DNA of 64,000 bases, taken from contig NZ_CP010892.1 in the NCBI RefSeq assembly GCF_000931465.1, positions 6,285,388 to 6,349,387 on the forward strand, in the 5' to 3' direction. The first letter of the stretch is position 1, and each line of letters opens with the position of its first letter. Of the stretch, positions 49,276 to 58,262 are shown piece by piece. Below the pieces are notes generated by a model. It searched no databases, was not told the DNA's origin, and saw only the letters and a list, made by a program, of their open reading frames with translations. Source of the DNA: Pseudomonas sp. MRSN 12121 (GTDB taxonomy: Bacteria; Pseudomonadota; Gammaproteobacteria; Pseudomonadales; Pseudomonadaceae). The translations under genes and the position numbers were made by a program.

Positions 49276-51705
49276 ATGTCCCGCACGCTCGACACCCTGT
49301 TGCGCCCCAGCCTGTTGGCCGTGGCCATCGCCCTTTGCGCGCCGCTGGCCAGCAGCCCGCTGCTGGCCGCCGAACAGGCGTCCGCCGTGCGTGCCTACAA
49401 CCTGCCGGCCGCGCCGCTGGCCAGCACCCTGAACCAGATCGCCAGCCAGGCCGGCCTGGCCCTGAGCCTCAACCCGAGCCTGGCCGCCGGCAAGACTTCG
49501 GCACCGGTCAAGGGCCAGTTCGACGCCGCCGGCGCCCTGCGCGAAGCTCTGCGCGGCACCGGCCTGCAACTGGAGCAAAGCAGCGCCGGCACCTACAGCC
49601 TGGTGGCGATTCCGGACGGCGTGGTGGCGCTGCCGGAAACCAGCATCACCGGCCAACAGGCTTACGAAAGCGCCTGGGGCCCGGTCGAGGGTTATGTCGC
49701 CACGCGCACCGCCGCCGGCACCAAGACCGACACCTCGCTGGTCGAAGCGCCGCGCTCGATTTCCGTCGCGACCCGCCAGCAGATGGAAGACCGTAACGTG
49801 CAGAATCTGGACGACGCCGTGCGCTACATGCCCGGTATCGTTTCCGCCAGCTACGGCAGCGACACCCGCTACGACTGGATGCGGGTGCGCGGCTTCGAGC
49901 CCACCCAGTTCCTCGACGGCCTGCCCCTGCCCCGCGGCGTGTACGCCAACCCGAAGGCGGAAACCTGGAACCTCGACCGCCTCGCCCTGCTGCGCGGCCC
50001 GGCCTCCTCGGTCTATGGCCAGACCCCGCCCGGCGGCCTGCTGGACATGGTCAGCCGGCGCCCCAGCGCCGAGTCGAGCAGTGCCATCCAGCTGCAGTAC
50101 GGCAGCGACAACTACCGCCAGCTCAATTTCGCCAGCACCGGCAAGATCGACGATGAAGGCCAGTTTCTCTACGGCCTCAGCGGCGTGGTGCGCGATGCCG
50201 GTACGCAGGTCGATCACATCGACAACAAGCGCTACAACATTGCCCCCAGCCTGACCTGGAACATCGACACCGACACCAAGCTGACCCTGCTCTCGCAGTT
50301 CACCCGCGACGATACCGGGGCGACCAGCCAGTTCATGCCGATCCAGGGCACCAAGATCAAGTCGCCCCTGGGCAAGGTCTCCCACCACAAGAACCTGGGC
50401 GACCCGGACTACGAGTTCTACGACCGGACCTACTACGCCCTGGGCTACGCCTTCGAGCATCGCCTCAACGATGTCTGGCAGTTCCGCCAGAACCTGCGCT
50501 ACACCAAGTCGGAGCTGTCTTTCCAGCAACTGACCGTGGGTTCCTACGCCTACTCCCCGGCTGACGCGGCGGGCAATATCAGCCGCACCTCGACCAACGT
50601 CGACGAGGACATCAGCCAGTTTGCGGTCGACAACAACTTCCAGGCCGACTTCACCACCGGCGACATCAGCCACACCGTGCTGATCGGCCTGGATCACCAG
50701 CGCACCGACACTTCTTATCTGTCGATCTACGGCGACGGCGGGACGACCAACATCTTCAACCCGGTGTATGGCAAGCCGATCGTGCGTCCGGCGCGCTCCA
50801 GCGCCTATTACGACTACAACCAGAAAACCGTGCAGACCGGCCTCTACATCCAGGACCAGATGGCCCTCGACCAATGGCGCCTGACCTTGGGCGGTCGCGA
50901 AGACTGGGTGCACCAGGGCACCACCTACTTCAACAAGAACGACGCGACCAACACCGACCGCAGCAAGAATTTCAGTGGCAATGCGGCGCTGAGCTATGTG
51001 TTCGACTCGGGTTTCGTGCCGTATATCTCCTACGCCGAATCGTTCCAGCCAGCCAGCAACGCCAGCGTCTCCCCGACCGAGTCGTACAAGCCCACCGAGG
51101 GCCAGCAGTGGGAGCTGGGCATCAAGTACCAGCCGCCCGGTTCGAACACCCTGCTGAGCGCGGCGGTCTATGACCTGACCCAGAAAAACGTGCTGGTGAC
51201 CAGCATCGGCGCCGGAGGCGAATCGATCACCAACCAGACCGGCGAAGTGAAGGTCAAGGGCCTGGAACTGGAAGCGGTGTCCGACGTGACCGAGAACCTC
51301 AAGGTCATCGCCGCCTACACCCTGGCCAAGTCCGAGGTACAAGATGGCATCTACAAGGGCAACCGCCTGCAACTGATGCCGAACCAGCAAGCCTCGCTGT
51401 GGACCGACTACACCTGGCACAACGGCGTGCTCGACGGCTTCGGCATCGGCGCCGGCGCCCGCTACACCGGCAACACCTACGGCGACCAGGGCAATACCTG
51501 GCTGGGCAAGGCCAATGCCTACACCGTGTTCGATGCCGCCGTGCATTACGACCTCGGCCGCCTGGACAGCAGCCTCAAGGGCGCGTCGCTGAAACTCAAC
51601 GCCACCAACCTGTTCGACAAGGACTACCTGTCGACCTGCGATGGCTCCTACTGCTATTTCGGCGATCAACGCAGCGTCGTCGCCAGTGCCACCTATCAGT
51701 GGTAA
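49276..51705 (+). CDS. TonB-dependent siderophore receptor with STN signalling domain
   Basis: An 809-residue outer-membrane receptor. Signal peptide about 1-31, STN domain about 38-110 (AYNLPAAPLASTLNQIASQA), a TonB-box-like LPETSITG near 118, plug domain (WMRVRGFEPTQFLDGLPLP, LRGPASSVYGQTPPGGLLD) and a 22-strand barrel ending in SATYQW with the terminal aromatic. The FhuA/FoxA-like plug suggests a ferric siderophore, probably a hydroxamate, but the ligand is inferred. AGGAG precedes the ATG. It follows the ECF sigma and FecR genes, so it should be induced by its own substrate. Confidence 0.93.
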   Translation: MSRTLDTLLRPSLLAVAIALCAPLASSPLLAAEQASAVRAYNLPAAPLASTLNQIASQAGLALSLNPSLAAGKTSAPVKGQFDAAGALREALRGTGLQLEQSSAGTYSLVAIPDGVVALPETSITGQQAYESAWGPVEGYVATRTAAGTKTDTSLVEAPRSISVATRQQMEDRNVQNLDDAVRYMPGIVSASYGSDTRYDWMRVRGFEPTQFLDGLPLPRGVYANPKAETWNLDRLALLRGPASSVYGQTPPGGLLDMVSRRPSAESSSAIQLQYGSDNYRQLNFASTGKIDDEGQFLYGLSGVVRDAGTQVDHIDNKRYNIAPSLTWNIDTDTKLTLLSQFTRDDTGATSQFMPIQGTKIKSPLGKVSHHKNLGDPDYEFYDRTYYALGYAFEHRLNDVWQFRQNLRYTKSELSFQQLTVGSYAYSPADAAGNISRTSTNVDEDISQFAVDNNFQADFTTGDISHTVLIGLDHQRTDTSYLSIYGDGGTTNIFNPVYGKPIVRPARSSAYYDYNQKTVQTGLYIQDQMALDQWRLTLGGREDWVHQGTTYFNKNDATNTDRSKNFSGNAALSYVFDSGFVPYISYAESFQPASNASVSPTESYKPTEGQQWELGIKYQPPGSNTLLSAAVYDLTQKNVLVTSIGAGGESITNQTGEVKVKGLELEAVSDVTENLKVIAAYTLAKSEVQDGIYKGNRLQLMPNQQASLWTDYTWHNGVLDGFGIGAGARYTGNTYGDQGNTWLGKANAYTVFDAAVHYDLGRLDSSLKGASLKLNATNLFDKDYLSTCDGSYCYFGDQRSVVASATYQW

Positions 51706-51768
51706 CCGGCTGGGTTAACGACCAGGCCGTCCGACCAGGGCGGCCTTGGTGTGTCTGAAGGCGAAGAA

Positions 51769-52902
51769 ATGAAAAGCACAACCATCCGCCGCTGGTCCTT
51801 TATCCACACCTGGACCAGCCTGATCTGCACGGTGTTCCTGCTGATGCTGGCCCTGACCGGGCTGCCGCTGATCTTTCACCATGAGATCGACCACCTGCTG
51901 GGCGATGCGCCCGAGCTGCGGGAGATGCCCGCCGACACCCCGCGCCTGGACCTGCAGCAGCTGGTGCGCGCCGCCGAGGCCCATCGGCCGGGCGAGGTCA
52001 TGCAGTACTTCGGCTGGGACGAGGAAGATCCCAACGGCGTGCTCACCATCATGGCCAGGACCGCCGGCACCGAACCCAATTCGTCGCACACCTTCATGCT
52101 CGACGCCCGCACCGGCGAGGCCGTGGAAACACCCTCGGCCAACGGTGGGCTGATGATGTTCATCCTGCGCCTGCACGTGGACCTGTTCGCCGGGCTGCCG
52201 GGCAAGCTGCTGCTGGCGTTCATGGGGCTGCTGTTCGTGCTGGCGATCGTCTCCGGCGTGGTGCTGTACCTGCCGTTCATGCGCCGGCTGGAATTCGCCA
52301 CCGTGCGCCACGACAAATCCACCCGCCTGCGCTGGCTGGACCTGCATAACCTGATCGGTGTGGTAACCCTGACCTGGGCCCTGGTGGTGGGCGTCACTGG
52401 CGTCATCAGCGCCTGCGCCGACCTGCTGATTGCCGCCTGGCGCAACGACAGCCTCAGCGCCATGATCGAGCCGTATCGCGATGCGCCGCCGCTGACTCGG
52501 CTGGCCCCGGCCAGCCGCCTGCTGGAGATCGCCAGCGAAGTGGCGCCGGGCATGCAGCCGGACTTCATCGCCTTCCCCGGCACACGCTTTTCCAGCGAGC
52601 ACCACTATGCGGTGTTCATGAAAGGCAGCACCCACCTGACCTCGCACCTGCTGACCCCGGTGCTGATCGACGCCAGCACCCTGGAGGTCACGGCCGTGGC
52701 CGAACGGCCCTGGTACATGGACGCCATGGGCATGTCGCAGCCGCTGCACTTCGGCGACTACGGCGGCATGCCGATGAAAATCCTCTGGGCGACCCTGGAC
52801 CTGCTGACCATCGTCGTGCTGTGCAGCGGCTTGTACCTGTGGATCGTCCGGCGCCGCGCCGCCCGGCCGGCCCTGGGCGAACCCGCGGGGGTGACACCAT
52901 GA
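51769..52902 (+). CDS. PepSY-associated membrane protein (iron-reductase type)
   Basis: A 377-residue inner-membrane protein with four helices (near 18, 150, 195 and 345), PepSY domains and conserved histidines (IHTWTSL, LHVDLFAGLPG, LDLHNLIG) of the family thought to reduce ferric siderophores in the periplasm. The ATG at 51769 has GAAGG upstream; the GTG at 51751 is less likely. It follows the receptor by 63 bases and overlaps the next small gene by ATGA. Confidence 0.9.
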   Translation: MKSTTIRRWSFIHTWTSLICTVFLLMLALTGLPLIFHHEIDHLLGDAPELREMPADTPRLDLQQLVRAAEAHRPGEVMQYFGWDEEDPNGVLTIMARTAGTEPNSSHTFMLDARTGEAVETPSANGGLMMFILRLHVDLFAGLPGKLLLAFMGLLFVLAIVSGVVLYLPFMRRLEFATVRHDKSTRLRWLDLHNLIGVVTLTWALVVGVTGVISACADLLIAAWRNDSLSAMIEPYRDAPPLTRLAPASRLLEIASEVAPGMQPDFIAFPGTRFSSEHHYAVFMKGSTHLTSHLLTPVLIDASTLEVTAVAERPWYMDAMGMSQPLHFGDYGGMPMKILWATLDLLTIVVLCSGLYLWIVRRRAARPALGEPAGVTP

Positions 52903-53087
52903 GGCCGCGGCAAGCGAACTTCTGGAAAGTCTTCGGCGCGCCCCTGTTCATTGCCGTGCTCAGCGCCGCGGGGCTGTTCTCGGCGCTGCTCGGCGACGGC
53001 ATCTGGGACGCCCTGAGCTGGCTGGGCCTGGGCGTGCCGGCGGCGCTGGCGCTGCGGGGCTTGTTCAGGCGCCAGCCGGCGGCCTGA
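52899..53087 (+). CDS. Small two-helix membrane protein of the siderophore operon
   Basis: A 62-residue protein (MRPRQANFWKVFGAPLFIAV...) with two hydrophobic spans (about 13-30 and 38-52) and a basic tail. Its start overlaps the PepSY gene stop. Similar small proteins often accompany PepSY iron-uptake genes; the function is unknown. Its 3' end overlaps the convergent gene by 23 bases. Confidence 0.8.
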   Translation: MRPRQANFWKVFGAPLFIAVLSAAGLFSALLGDGIWDALSWLGLGVPAALALRGLFRRQPAA

Positions 53088-53487
53088 CCGTGGCCGCGGG
53101 AAAACCGCGCCACAGGTACAGCGCCAGCCCCAGGCCAATCGGCAGCACCGGGATGAACAGGCGGTTGTCCCGCAGCGCTTCGGCGGCAACCAGCACGCAG
53201 AACAGCGCCAGGGCCAGCAAGGGTCCATAACTGAGCGCCAGGCCCCAGCGCCACGGCCGGCTCACCGGCTCGGGGCCCTTCAGGCCCAGCAGGGTGCACC
53301 CCAGGGCCGGCAGGGCGAGCGCCGGCAACGCCCAATGCCAGGCCATCCAGGCGAACGCCGTGACCAGTTCCGGTTCGCCCTCGCCGTGGCGCCGGAATTC
53401 GTAGTGCAACGCCAGGCACACCGCCAGCGCCCCCAGCCCGCTCAGGGCCAGGCTGTACAACCCGTGTCGTAGATAGGAACCGCGCAC
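53065..53487 (-). CDS. Four-helix membrane protein, unknown function
   Basis: A 140-residue protein with four predicted spans (LYSLALSGLGALAVCLALHY, WALPALALPALGCTLLGL, LSYGPLLALALFCVLVAA, LFIPVLPIGLGLALYLW). Start is GTG at 53487 with AGGAG seven bases upstream. It is convergent with the preceding small gene, overlapping by 23 bases. No family recognised. Confidence 0.75.
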   Translation of the reverse strand: MRGSYLRHGLYSLALSGLGALAVCLALHYEFRRHGEGEPELVTAFAWMAWHWALPALALPALGCTLLGLKGPEPVSRPWRWGLALSYGPLLALALFCVLVAAEALRDNRLFIPVLPIGLGLALYLWRGFPAATVRPPAGA

Positions 53488-53598
53488 TCATCACTCCTTG
53501 TCTGTCTTGCCCGCCGCCGTGTGGCCCCTGCCACCGGCTGCGCTAAGATTCCCCGAGGGCGCGAGCCTGCGCTCCACTTCCACCCGCGAGGAGTATTC

Positions 53599-54228
53599 AT
53601 GTCCACCCCCAGCATGACGCTGTTCCACAACCCGGCATCACCTTACGTACGCAAAGTCATGGTGCTGCTGCATGAAACCGGCCAACTGGACCGCGTGGCC
53701 CTGCAAGCCTGCCAGTTGACCCCGGTGAGCCCGGACGCCGCACTCAACCAGGACAATCCGCTGGGCAAGATCCCCGCCCTGCGCCTGGCCGATGGCAACG
53801 TGCTGTACGACAGCCGGGTGGTTTTCGAGTACCTCGACCAGCAACATGTCGGCAACCCGATGATCCCCCGCGAAGGCTCGGCCCGCTGGCGGCGCCTGAC
53901 CCTCGCGGCCCTGGCCGACGGCATCATGGACGCCTCGGTGCTGATCCGTTACGAGCTGGCCCTGCGCGCCCCCGAGAAACACTGGGAGCAATGGCTCGAC
54001 GGCCAGCGCGACAAGATCCGCCGCGCCCTGGCCGTGCTCGAGGCCGAGGCGATCGCCGAACTGGCCTGCCATTTCGACGTGGCCGCCATCGGCGTCGCCT
54101 GCGCCCTGGGCTACCTCGACTTCCGCCACCCGGACCTGCAATGGCGCACGGCCTACCCCCGGCTGGCGGCCTGGTACGCCGAGGTCAGCCAACGCCCTTC
54201 GATGCTGGCGACCCAGCCACCGGTTTGA
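53599..54228 (+). CDS. Glutathione S-transferase family protein
   Basis: A 209-residue cytosolic GST: thioredoxin-like N-domain (LFHNPASPYVRKVMVLLHE, NPLGKIPALRL, LYDSRVVFEYLD) and an all-helical C-domain (FDVAAIGVACALGYLDFRHP). The likely glutathione-activating Ser is in the NPASPYV stretch. The ATG at 53599 has GAGGAG upstream. Substrate unknown. It stands alone. Confidence 0.92.
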   Translation: MSTPSMTLFHNPASPYVRKVMVLLHETGQLDRVALQACQLTPVSPDAALNQDNPLGKIPALRLADGNVLYDSRVVFEYLDQQHVGNPMIPREGSARWRRLTLAALADGIMDASVLIRYELALRAPEKHWEQWLDGQRDKIRRALAVLEAEAIAELACHFDVAAIGVACALGYLDFRHPDLQWRTAYPRLAAWYAEVSQRPSMLATQPPV

Positions 54229-54280
54229 AGCCGCCGGGCACGGTCATCACCTGCAACACGATGGTGCCCGGGCCGCCCCC

Positions 54281-54347
54281 ATCGCGAGCCAGCTCGCTCC
54301 TACAGAAACGGCATCTCCCACTGTAGGAGCGAGCCTGCTCGCGATAA
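54281..54347. repeat. REP pair between the GST gene and creD
   Basis: Facing copies of the GTAGGAGCGAGC...TGCTCGCGATAA variant, 67 bases, in the 206-base gap. No gene seen in the rest. Confidence 0.83.
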
Positions 54348-54434
54348 CCGCCCCACGGTGTTTCGGGCAACGACCCGACTATCCACGCCAGCAGCGCCTG
54401 CGCTGCCTGCCGGTCCTCACGCAACCCCAGCGAC

Positions 54435-55802
54435 CTACTCATGGCCCACCTCTGGCGCGGCTGCCGCCGGCTTGCCCTGGCCAACGCCGTACCAGTCGAG
54501 CTTGCGGGTCAGCACCATGAACATCCCCAGCAGGCCGAACAGCAACAGCGAACCCATCAGCAGCGCGTAGTCCTCGGCGCTGAGCAAGCCGTACAACAGG
54601 CCGTACAAGGCCGCCAGACCAGCGGCGAAAGCCAGGCCGTGGCTCAGGCTGCGCAAGACGTGGCAGACGTAGAAACCGATCAGCGCCACACAGCCACCCG
54701 CCGACAGCAGGTAGGCCAGGCCGAAGCCGAGATGCTCCGACAGCGACAGCAGCAACAGGTAGAAGAGCGCCAGGGCCACCCCCACCAGGGCGTATTGCAC
54801 CGGGTGTACCGCCAGGCTCTTGAGTACCTCGAAGAGGAAGAAGCCGGCGAAGGTCAGGGCGATGAACAGCAGCGCGTATTTGATCGCCCGGTCGCTCTTG
54901 AGGTACTGGTCCACCGGGTCGATGAAACTCACGCCGAAGGTACGGTTCTTGAATTCGTCGCACGACTCGCTGGCCAGGCAGCGGGTCAGCGCGCTTTCCA
55001 GGTTGGTGGAGAAGAACGAGGTCTGCCAGCTGGCGGCGAAACCCAGGTCGGAAATCTCCCGCTGCGCCGGCAGGTAATCGCCGATAAAGCTCGGGTGAGG
55101 CCAATCGGCCCGCAGGCGTACTTTGCTGGTCCGGCCTACCGGCACCAGTTGCAACTGGCCGGTGCCCTGCAATTGCAGGTTGAAGGCGAAGTCCAGGTCG
55201 GTGCTGCGCTTGCCGTCCAGCAGCGGCAGGTTGACGTGCACGCCCTCCCCCAGCCAGTCGAGCTGGGTGCCGGGGGAGAACGGCAGGCTCTGGCCGTTCA
55301 GCTCGAGCGCGATGGACTGTTCGATGCCGCGGATGTCGCTGATGCCCACGGCGAGAAACGGCTGCTCGAACCGGTAGTCGGCGAAGTCTTCCTTGATCCC
55401 CAGTTGCTCCGGTACGGCGAACTGGCCGCTGATGCGGCTATTGGCGTGGAACAGCCGGGCCTGGTAGATCCCGCGGGCACGCAGCTCGGTCTGCACCTGG
55501 CCGTCGAGCTCGAAATGCTCCGGCAGGAAATACAGCCGGCCGCGCTCCTCGCCCTGCTCCTGGTAACGCAGGTTGCTCTTCTCGTTGGTTTTCCAGATGC
55601 GCACCACCTTGCGATAGGGCACCACCAGCAGCGGACCGCTCAATTGCTGGCGGTAGCTGGAGCTGCGGGCGATATCGGTCAGCACATCGTCGCGCAGCTC
55701 CTGGCGCTCCTGGATCAGCCCGTCGATCATCAACAGCGGGATCATCAGCCCGAGGATCAACAGGGCTATCGCCCCGAGTTTGAAGGTCAGATTGCGGTTC
55801 AT
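54435..55802 (-). CDS. creD: CreD inner-membrane protein
   Basis: A 455-residue protein with one N-terminal helix (LGAIALLILGLMIPLLMIDG), a large periplasmic domain with SSYRQQLSGPLLVVPY, and about five C-terminal helices from residue 310. CreD is the main target of CreBC and affects envelope fitness and beta-lactam response in P. aeruginosa. A cre-tag-like direct repeat lies 67 bases upstream. It is separated from creC by a REPIN-like pair, so it is probably transcribed apart. Confidence 0.95.
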   Translation of the reverse strand: MNRNLTFKLGAIALLILGLMIPLLMIDGLIQERQELRDDVLTDIARSSSYRQQLSGPLLVVPYRKVVRIWKTNEKSNLRYQEQGEERGRLYFLPEHFELDGQVQTELRARGIYQARLFHANSRISGQFAVPEQLGIKEDFADYRFEQPFLAVGISDIRGIEQSIALELNGQSLPFSPGTQLDWLGEGVHVNLPLLDGKRSTDLDFAFNLQLQGTGQLQLVPVGRTSKVRLRADWPHPSFIGDYLPAQREISDLGFAASWQTSFFSTNLESALTRCLASESCDEFKNRTFGVSFIDPVDQYLKSDRAIKYALLFIALTFAGFFLFEVLKSLAVHPVQYALVGVALALFYLLLLSLSEHLGFGLAYLLSAGGCVALIGFYVCHVLRSLSHGLAFAAGLAALYGLLYGLLSAEDYALLMGSLLLFGLLGMFMVLTRKLDWYGVGQGKPAAAAPEVGHE

Positions 55803-55868
55803 GGGGTCTCTCCCTGTTCGAATGGGGGAGAGTCTGGGCGGCCCGTGTGGGGGTTTTATGGGGGCAAT

Positions 55869-55884
55869 GTGGAGAGTCTGTGGA
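55869..55884 (-). promoter_or_regulatory. cre-tag-like repeat upstream of creD
   Basis: On the minus strand TCCAC-AGACTC-TCCAC: two identical pentamers six bases apart, an 11-bp period. The E. coli CreB tag is TTCAC-N6-TTCAC, so spacing is exact and each half has one mismatch. It sits 67 bases before the creD start, a fitting place for an activator. Confidence 0.6.
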
Positions 55885-55916
55885 GATTGTTATTGGCTGA
55901 ACTGACTCCACGCACC

Positions 55917-56068
55917 CTGTAGCCGCTGCCGAGCGCCAGCGAGGCTGCGATCGGTCGCGAAGCGACCGCCAACCCTGAGTCCGCGATCCGCCTGGAAAAA
56001 CGCGTCAGCAGGTTTTACGACCGCTCCGCGGCCGATCGCAGCCTCGCTGGCGCTCGGCAGCGGCTACA
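55917..56068. repeat. REPIN-like inverted pair, TGTAGCCGCTGCCGAGC family (second copy)
   Basis: Left arm 55917-55953 and right arm 56033-56068 are near-perfect complements and nearly identical to the arms at 47257-47408. About 79 bases lie between them. The unit lies between creC and creD. Confidence 0.9.
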
Positions 56069-56091
56069 TCGGCCCGGTGTATTCCTCAGGA

Positions 56092-57513
56092 TCAGGTGGG
56101 GAATTGCAGGGTGACTTCGACGCCGCCTTCCACGTTGCCGATCCGCATCCGGCCGCCATGCAGTTGCACCACCTCTTCGACGAAGTTCAGCCCCAGGCCG
56201 GTGCTTTTGCGGCCGCTGTCGGGCCGTGGCAGGGAATAGAAGCGCTCGGTCAGGCGTGCCAGGGCGTAGTCGGGGATGGCCTCGGCCTGGTTGAACAGGC
56301 TCACCTGCACGCGCTCGCCCGCCTGGCTGGCCGTCCAGCGCAACACGCCGCCGGCGGGGGTGAAGTCCAGGGCGTTCTCCAGCAGGTTGCCCAGGGCCTG
56401 GCGCAGCAGGAACCTCTCGCCCGACAGCTTCAGCCCCGGGTCGATCAGTTGCTCGACCTGCAACCCCTTGCCCGCGATCCGCGCCTTCTGGCTGTCCAGC
56501 AGCTGGTTCGCCAGCTCCGCCAGCGGCACTGCCACCCGTTCCTCCAGGCCATGGCGCTGTTCGACCTGCGCCAGGTTCAGCAAGCGCTCGATCAAGTGCT
56601 GCATGCGCGCGCTTTCGCTGTCGATATTGCTGACGAAACGCGCGCGCTGCTCGCCGGGCATCTCGCCCTGCAACAGCTCCGCCGCGCCGCGGATCGCCGC
56701 CAGCGGGCTTTTCAGCTCATGGGTCAGGGTGTGCACGTAGCGCTCGACATAGGCCTTGCCTTCCAGCTGGGTGCGCATGTGTTCCACCGCCGTCGCCAGT
56801 TGCTCCAGCTCACCGCCGCGGTAGTGCGGCAGCTCGGCGCGGCGGCCCTCGCTGACCGCCTGGGCATAGCCGGTCAGGCGGCGCAGGGCCACGCTCAGCC
56901 ACCAGGACAGCAGCGCGCCGAACAGCAGGCCCAGGCCGATCAGGCCGGCGCCGTACCACAGCAGGCGGCGCTCGGTGCGATCGACATAGGGCTGCAAGGA
57001 GCTGTTGGGCTTGGCCACGGTGACCACGCCGATGATCCGGCCGTTGTCACGGATCGGCGCGCCGACGTGCATCACCGAAGAGTTCGGATCGTCCGGCACG
57101 CTGCGCGAGGAGCGCGCGCCATATTGGCCGCGCAGGGTCAGGTAGACGTCGTTCCAGCGCGAATAGTCCTGGCCCACCGCCAGGCCGCTGGAGTCCAGCA
57201 CCACCTTGCCCTGGGCGTCGGTGACGTAGATGCGGTGGTTGACCTGGTTCTTCGGCAGGCCCCAGATGGTCGCCGCCGGCTGCCGCTCGCCGTAGGCCTT
57301 GAGCAACTGCGGCCAGCGGTTCTCGCTGAGGGTGCCGGCCTTGAAATCGTCGTGCAGGATTTCCGCCAGCAGGTTGGCGGTGTCCACCAGGGTTTCCTCG
57401 GTGGACTGGCGCACCCCGGGGCGGATTTCCTCCATCACCGTGTTGAGCACGAAATAACCGGTCAGGCCGACGAACAGCACGTAGACCAGGAAAATCCGGA
57501 TTCCCAACGGCAT
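56092..57513 (-). CDS. creC: CreC sensor histidine kinase
   Basis: A 473-residue membrane kinase: helix 1 (IFLVYVLFVGLTGYFV), periplasmic sensor (about 30-180), helix 2 (WYGAGLIGLGLLFGALLSWW), HAMP, DHp with His265 in HTLTHELKSP, and an ATPase domain (N-box NLLENALDF, G-box GLGLNFVEEV). The start at 57513 overlaps the creB stop as TGATG. It phosphorylates CreB. Confidence 0.95.
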   Translation of the reverse strand: MPLGIRIFLVYVLFVGLTGYFVLNTVMEEIRPGVRQSTEETLVDTANLLAEILHDDFKAGTLSENRWPQLLKAYGERQPAATIWGLPKNQVNHRIYVTDAQGKVVLDSSGLAVGQDYSRWNDVYLTLRGQYGARSSRSVPDDPNSSVMHVGAPIRDNGRIIGVVTVAKPNSSLQPYVDRTERRLLWYGAGLIGLGLLFGALLSWWLSVALRRLTGYAQAVSEGRRAELPHYRGGELEQLATAVEHMRTQLEGKAYVERYVHTLTHELKSPLAAIRGAAELLQGEMPGEQRARFVSNIDSESARMQHLIERLLNLAQVEQRHGLEERVAVPLAELANQLLDSQKARIAGKGLQVEQLIDPGLKLSGERFLLRQALGNLLENALDFTPAGGVLRWTASQAGERVQVSLFNQAEAIPDYALARLTERFYSLPRPDSGRKSTGLGLNFVEEVVQLHGGRMRIGNVEGGVEVTLQFPT

Positions 57514-58193
57514 CAGCTGTGCCCCGGGCTGTAGCTGTAGCCCAGGCCGCGATGGGTCTGGATCGGCTCCGCGCTGGCCGCCACCAGGCGCAGCTTGGCC
57601 CGCAGGCTCTTGATATGGCTGTCGATGCTGCGTTCGTAGCCGGCGTCCGCCGCCACTCCCAGGGCGTCGAGCAATTGCTCGCGGCTGAACACCCGCTCGG
57701 GTTGCTCCAGCAGGCACTGCAGCAGGCGGAACTCATGCCGGGTCAGGCTCAAGGGCTGGCCGCGGTAGCTGATCTGGAATTTCTCGGTATCGACCTGGAA
57801 GGTCGGAGCCGGGGCCTCGACCGCCGCTCGCGGCGCCATGCGCTTGAGGATGGCCTTGACCCTGGCGGCGACCTCGCGCGGGCTGAAAGGCTTGACCACG
57901 TAATCGTCGGCGCCGATTTCCAGGCCCACCACCCGGTCGATCTCGCCGTCGCGGGCGCTGAGGAACATCACCGGCACCTCGCTGAAGCGCCGCAGCTGCT
58001 TGCAGGTCTCGAAGCCGCTGATATCCGGCAGGCCGATGTCGAGAATCAGCAGGTCGGCCGGCGTGCTGCGCTGATAGTCCAGCGCCGCCTGCCCGAGATT
58101 GAGCCAGGTGGTACTGAAGCCTTCGCCTTGCAGGGCAAAGATCAGCGTATCGGCAATCGCCGCTTCGTCTTCGACAATCAGGATATGAGGCAT
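57513..58193 (-). CDS. creB: CreB response regulator (OmpR family)
   Basis: A 226-residue regulator with receiver domain (acidic pocket VEDE, phosphoacceptor Asp52 in LILDIGLPD, Lys in VVKPFSPRE) and a C-terminal winged helix (LTRHEFRLLQCLLEQPERVFSR). It is the first gene of creBC. Expected target: creD, through the repeat at 55869-55884. Confidence 0.95.
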   Translation of the reverse strand: MPHILIVEDEAAIADTLIFALQGEGFSTTWLNLGQAALDYQRSTPADLLILDIGLPDISGFETCKQLRRFSEVPVMFLSARDGEIDRVVGLEIGADDYVVKPFSPREVAARVKAILKRMAPRAAVEAPAPTFQVDTEKFQISYRGQPLSLTRHEFRLLQCLLEQPERVFSREQLLDALGVAADAGYERSIDSHIKSLRAKLRLVAASAEPIQTHRGLGYSYSPGHS

Positions 58194-58262
58194 GGCATCC
58201 GAGCACAGGAAGTAAGTGCCGGAACGGTGCCGGATGCCTCAGGCGCCGTCAATCGGCTGCGC

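Noticed and set aside
49063..51669. 868-codon open frame opposite the TonB receptor
   Set aside because: Antisense shadow; the receptor has signal peptide, plug and barrel features on the plus strand.
54185..54442. Small minus-strand frame starting at the end of creD (ATGA-like overlap)
   Set aside because: It reads through a REP pair and into the 3' end of the GST gene, so a real protein is unlikely.
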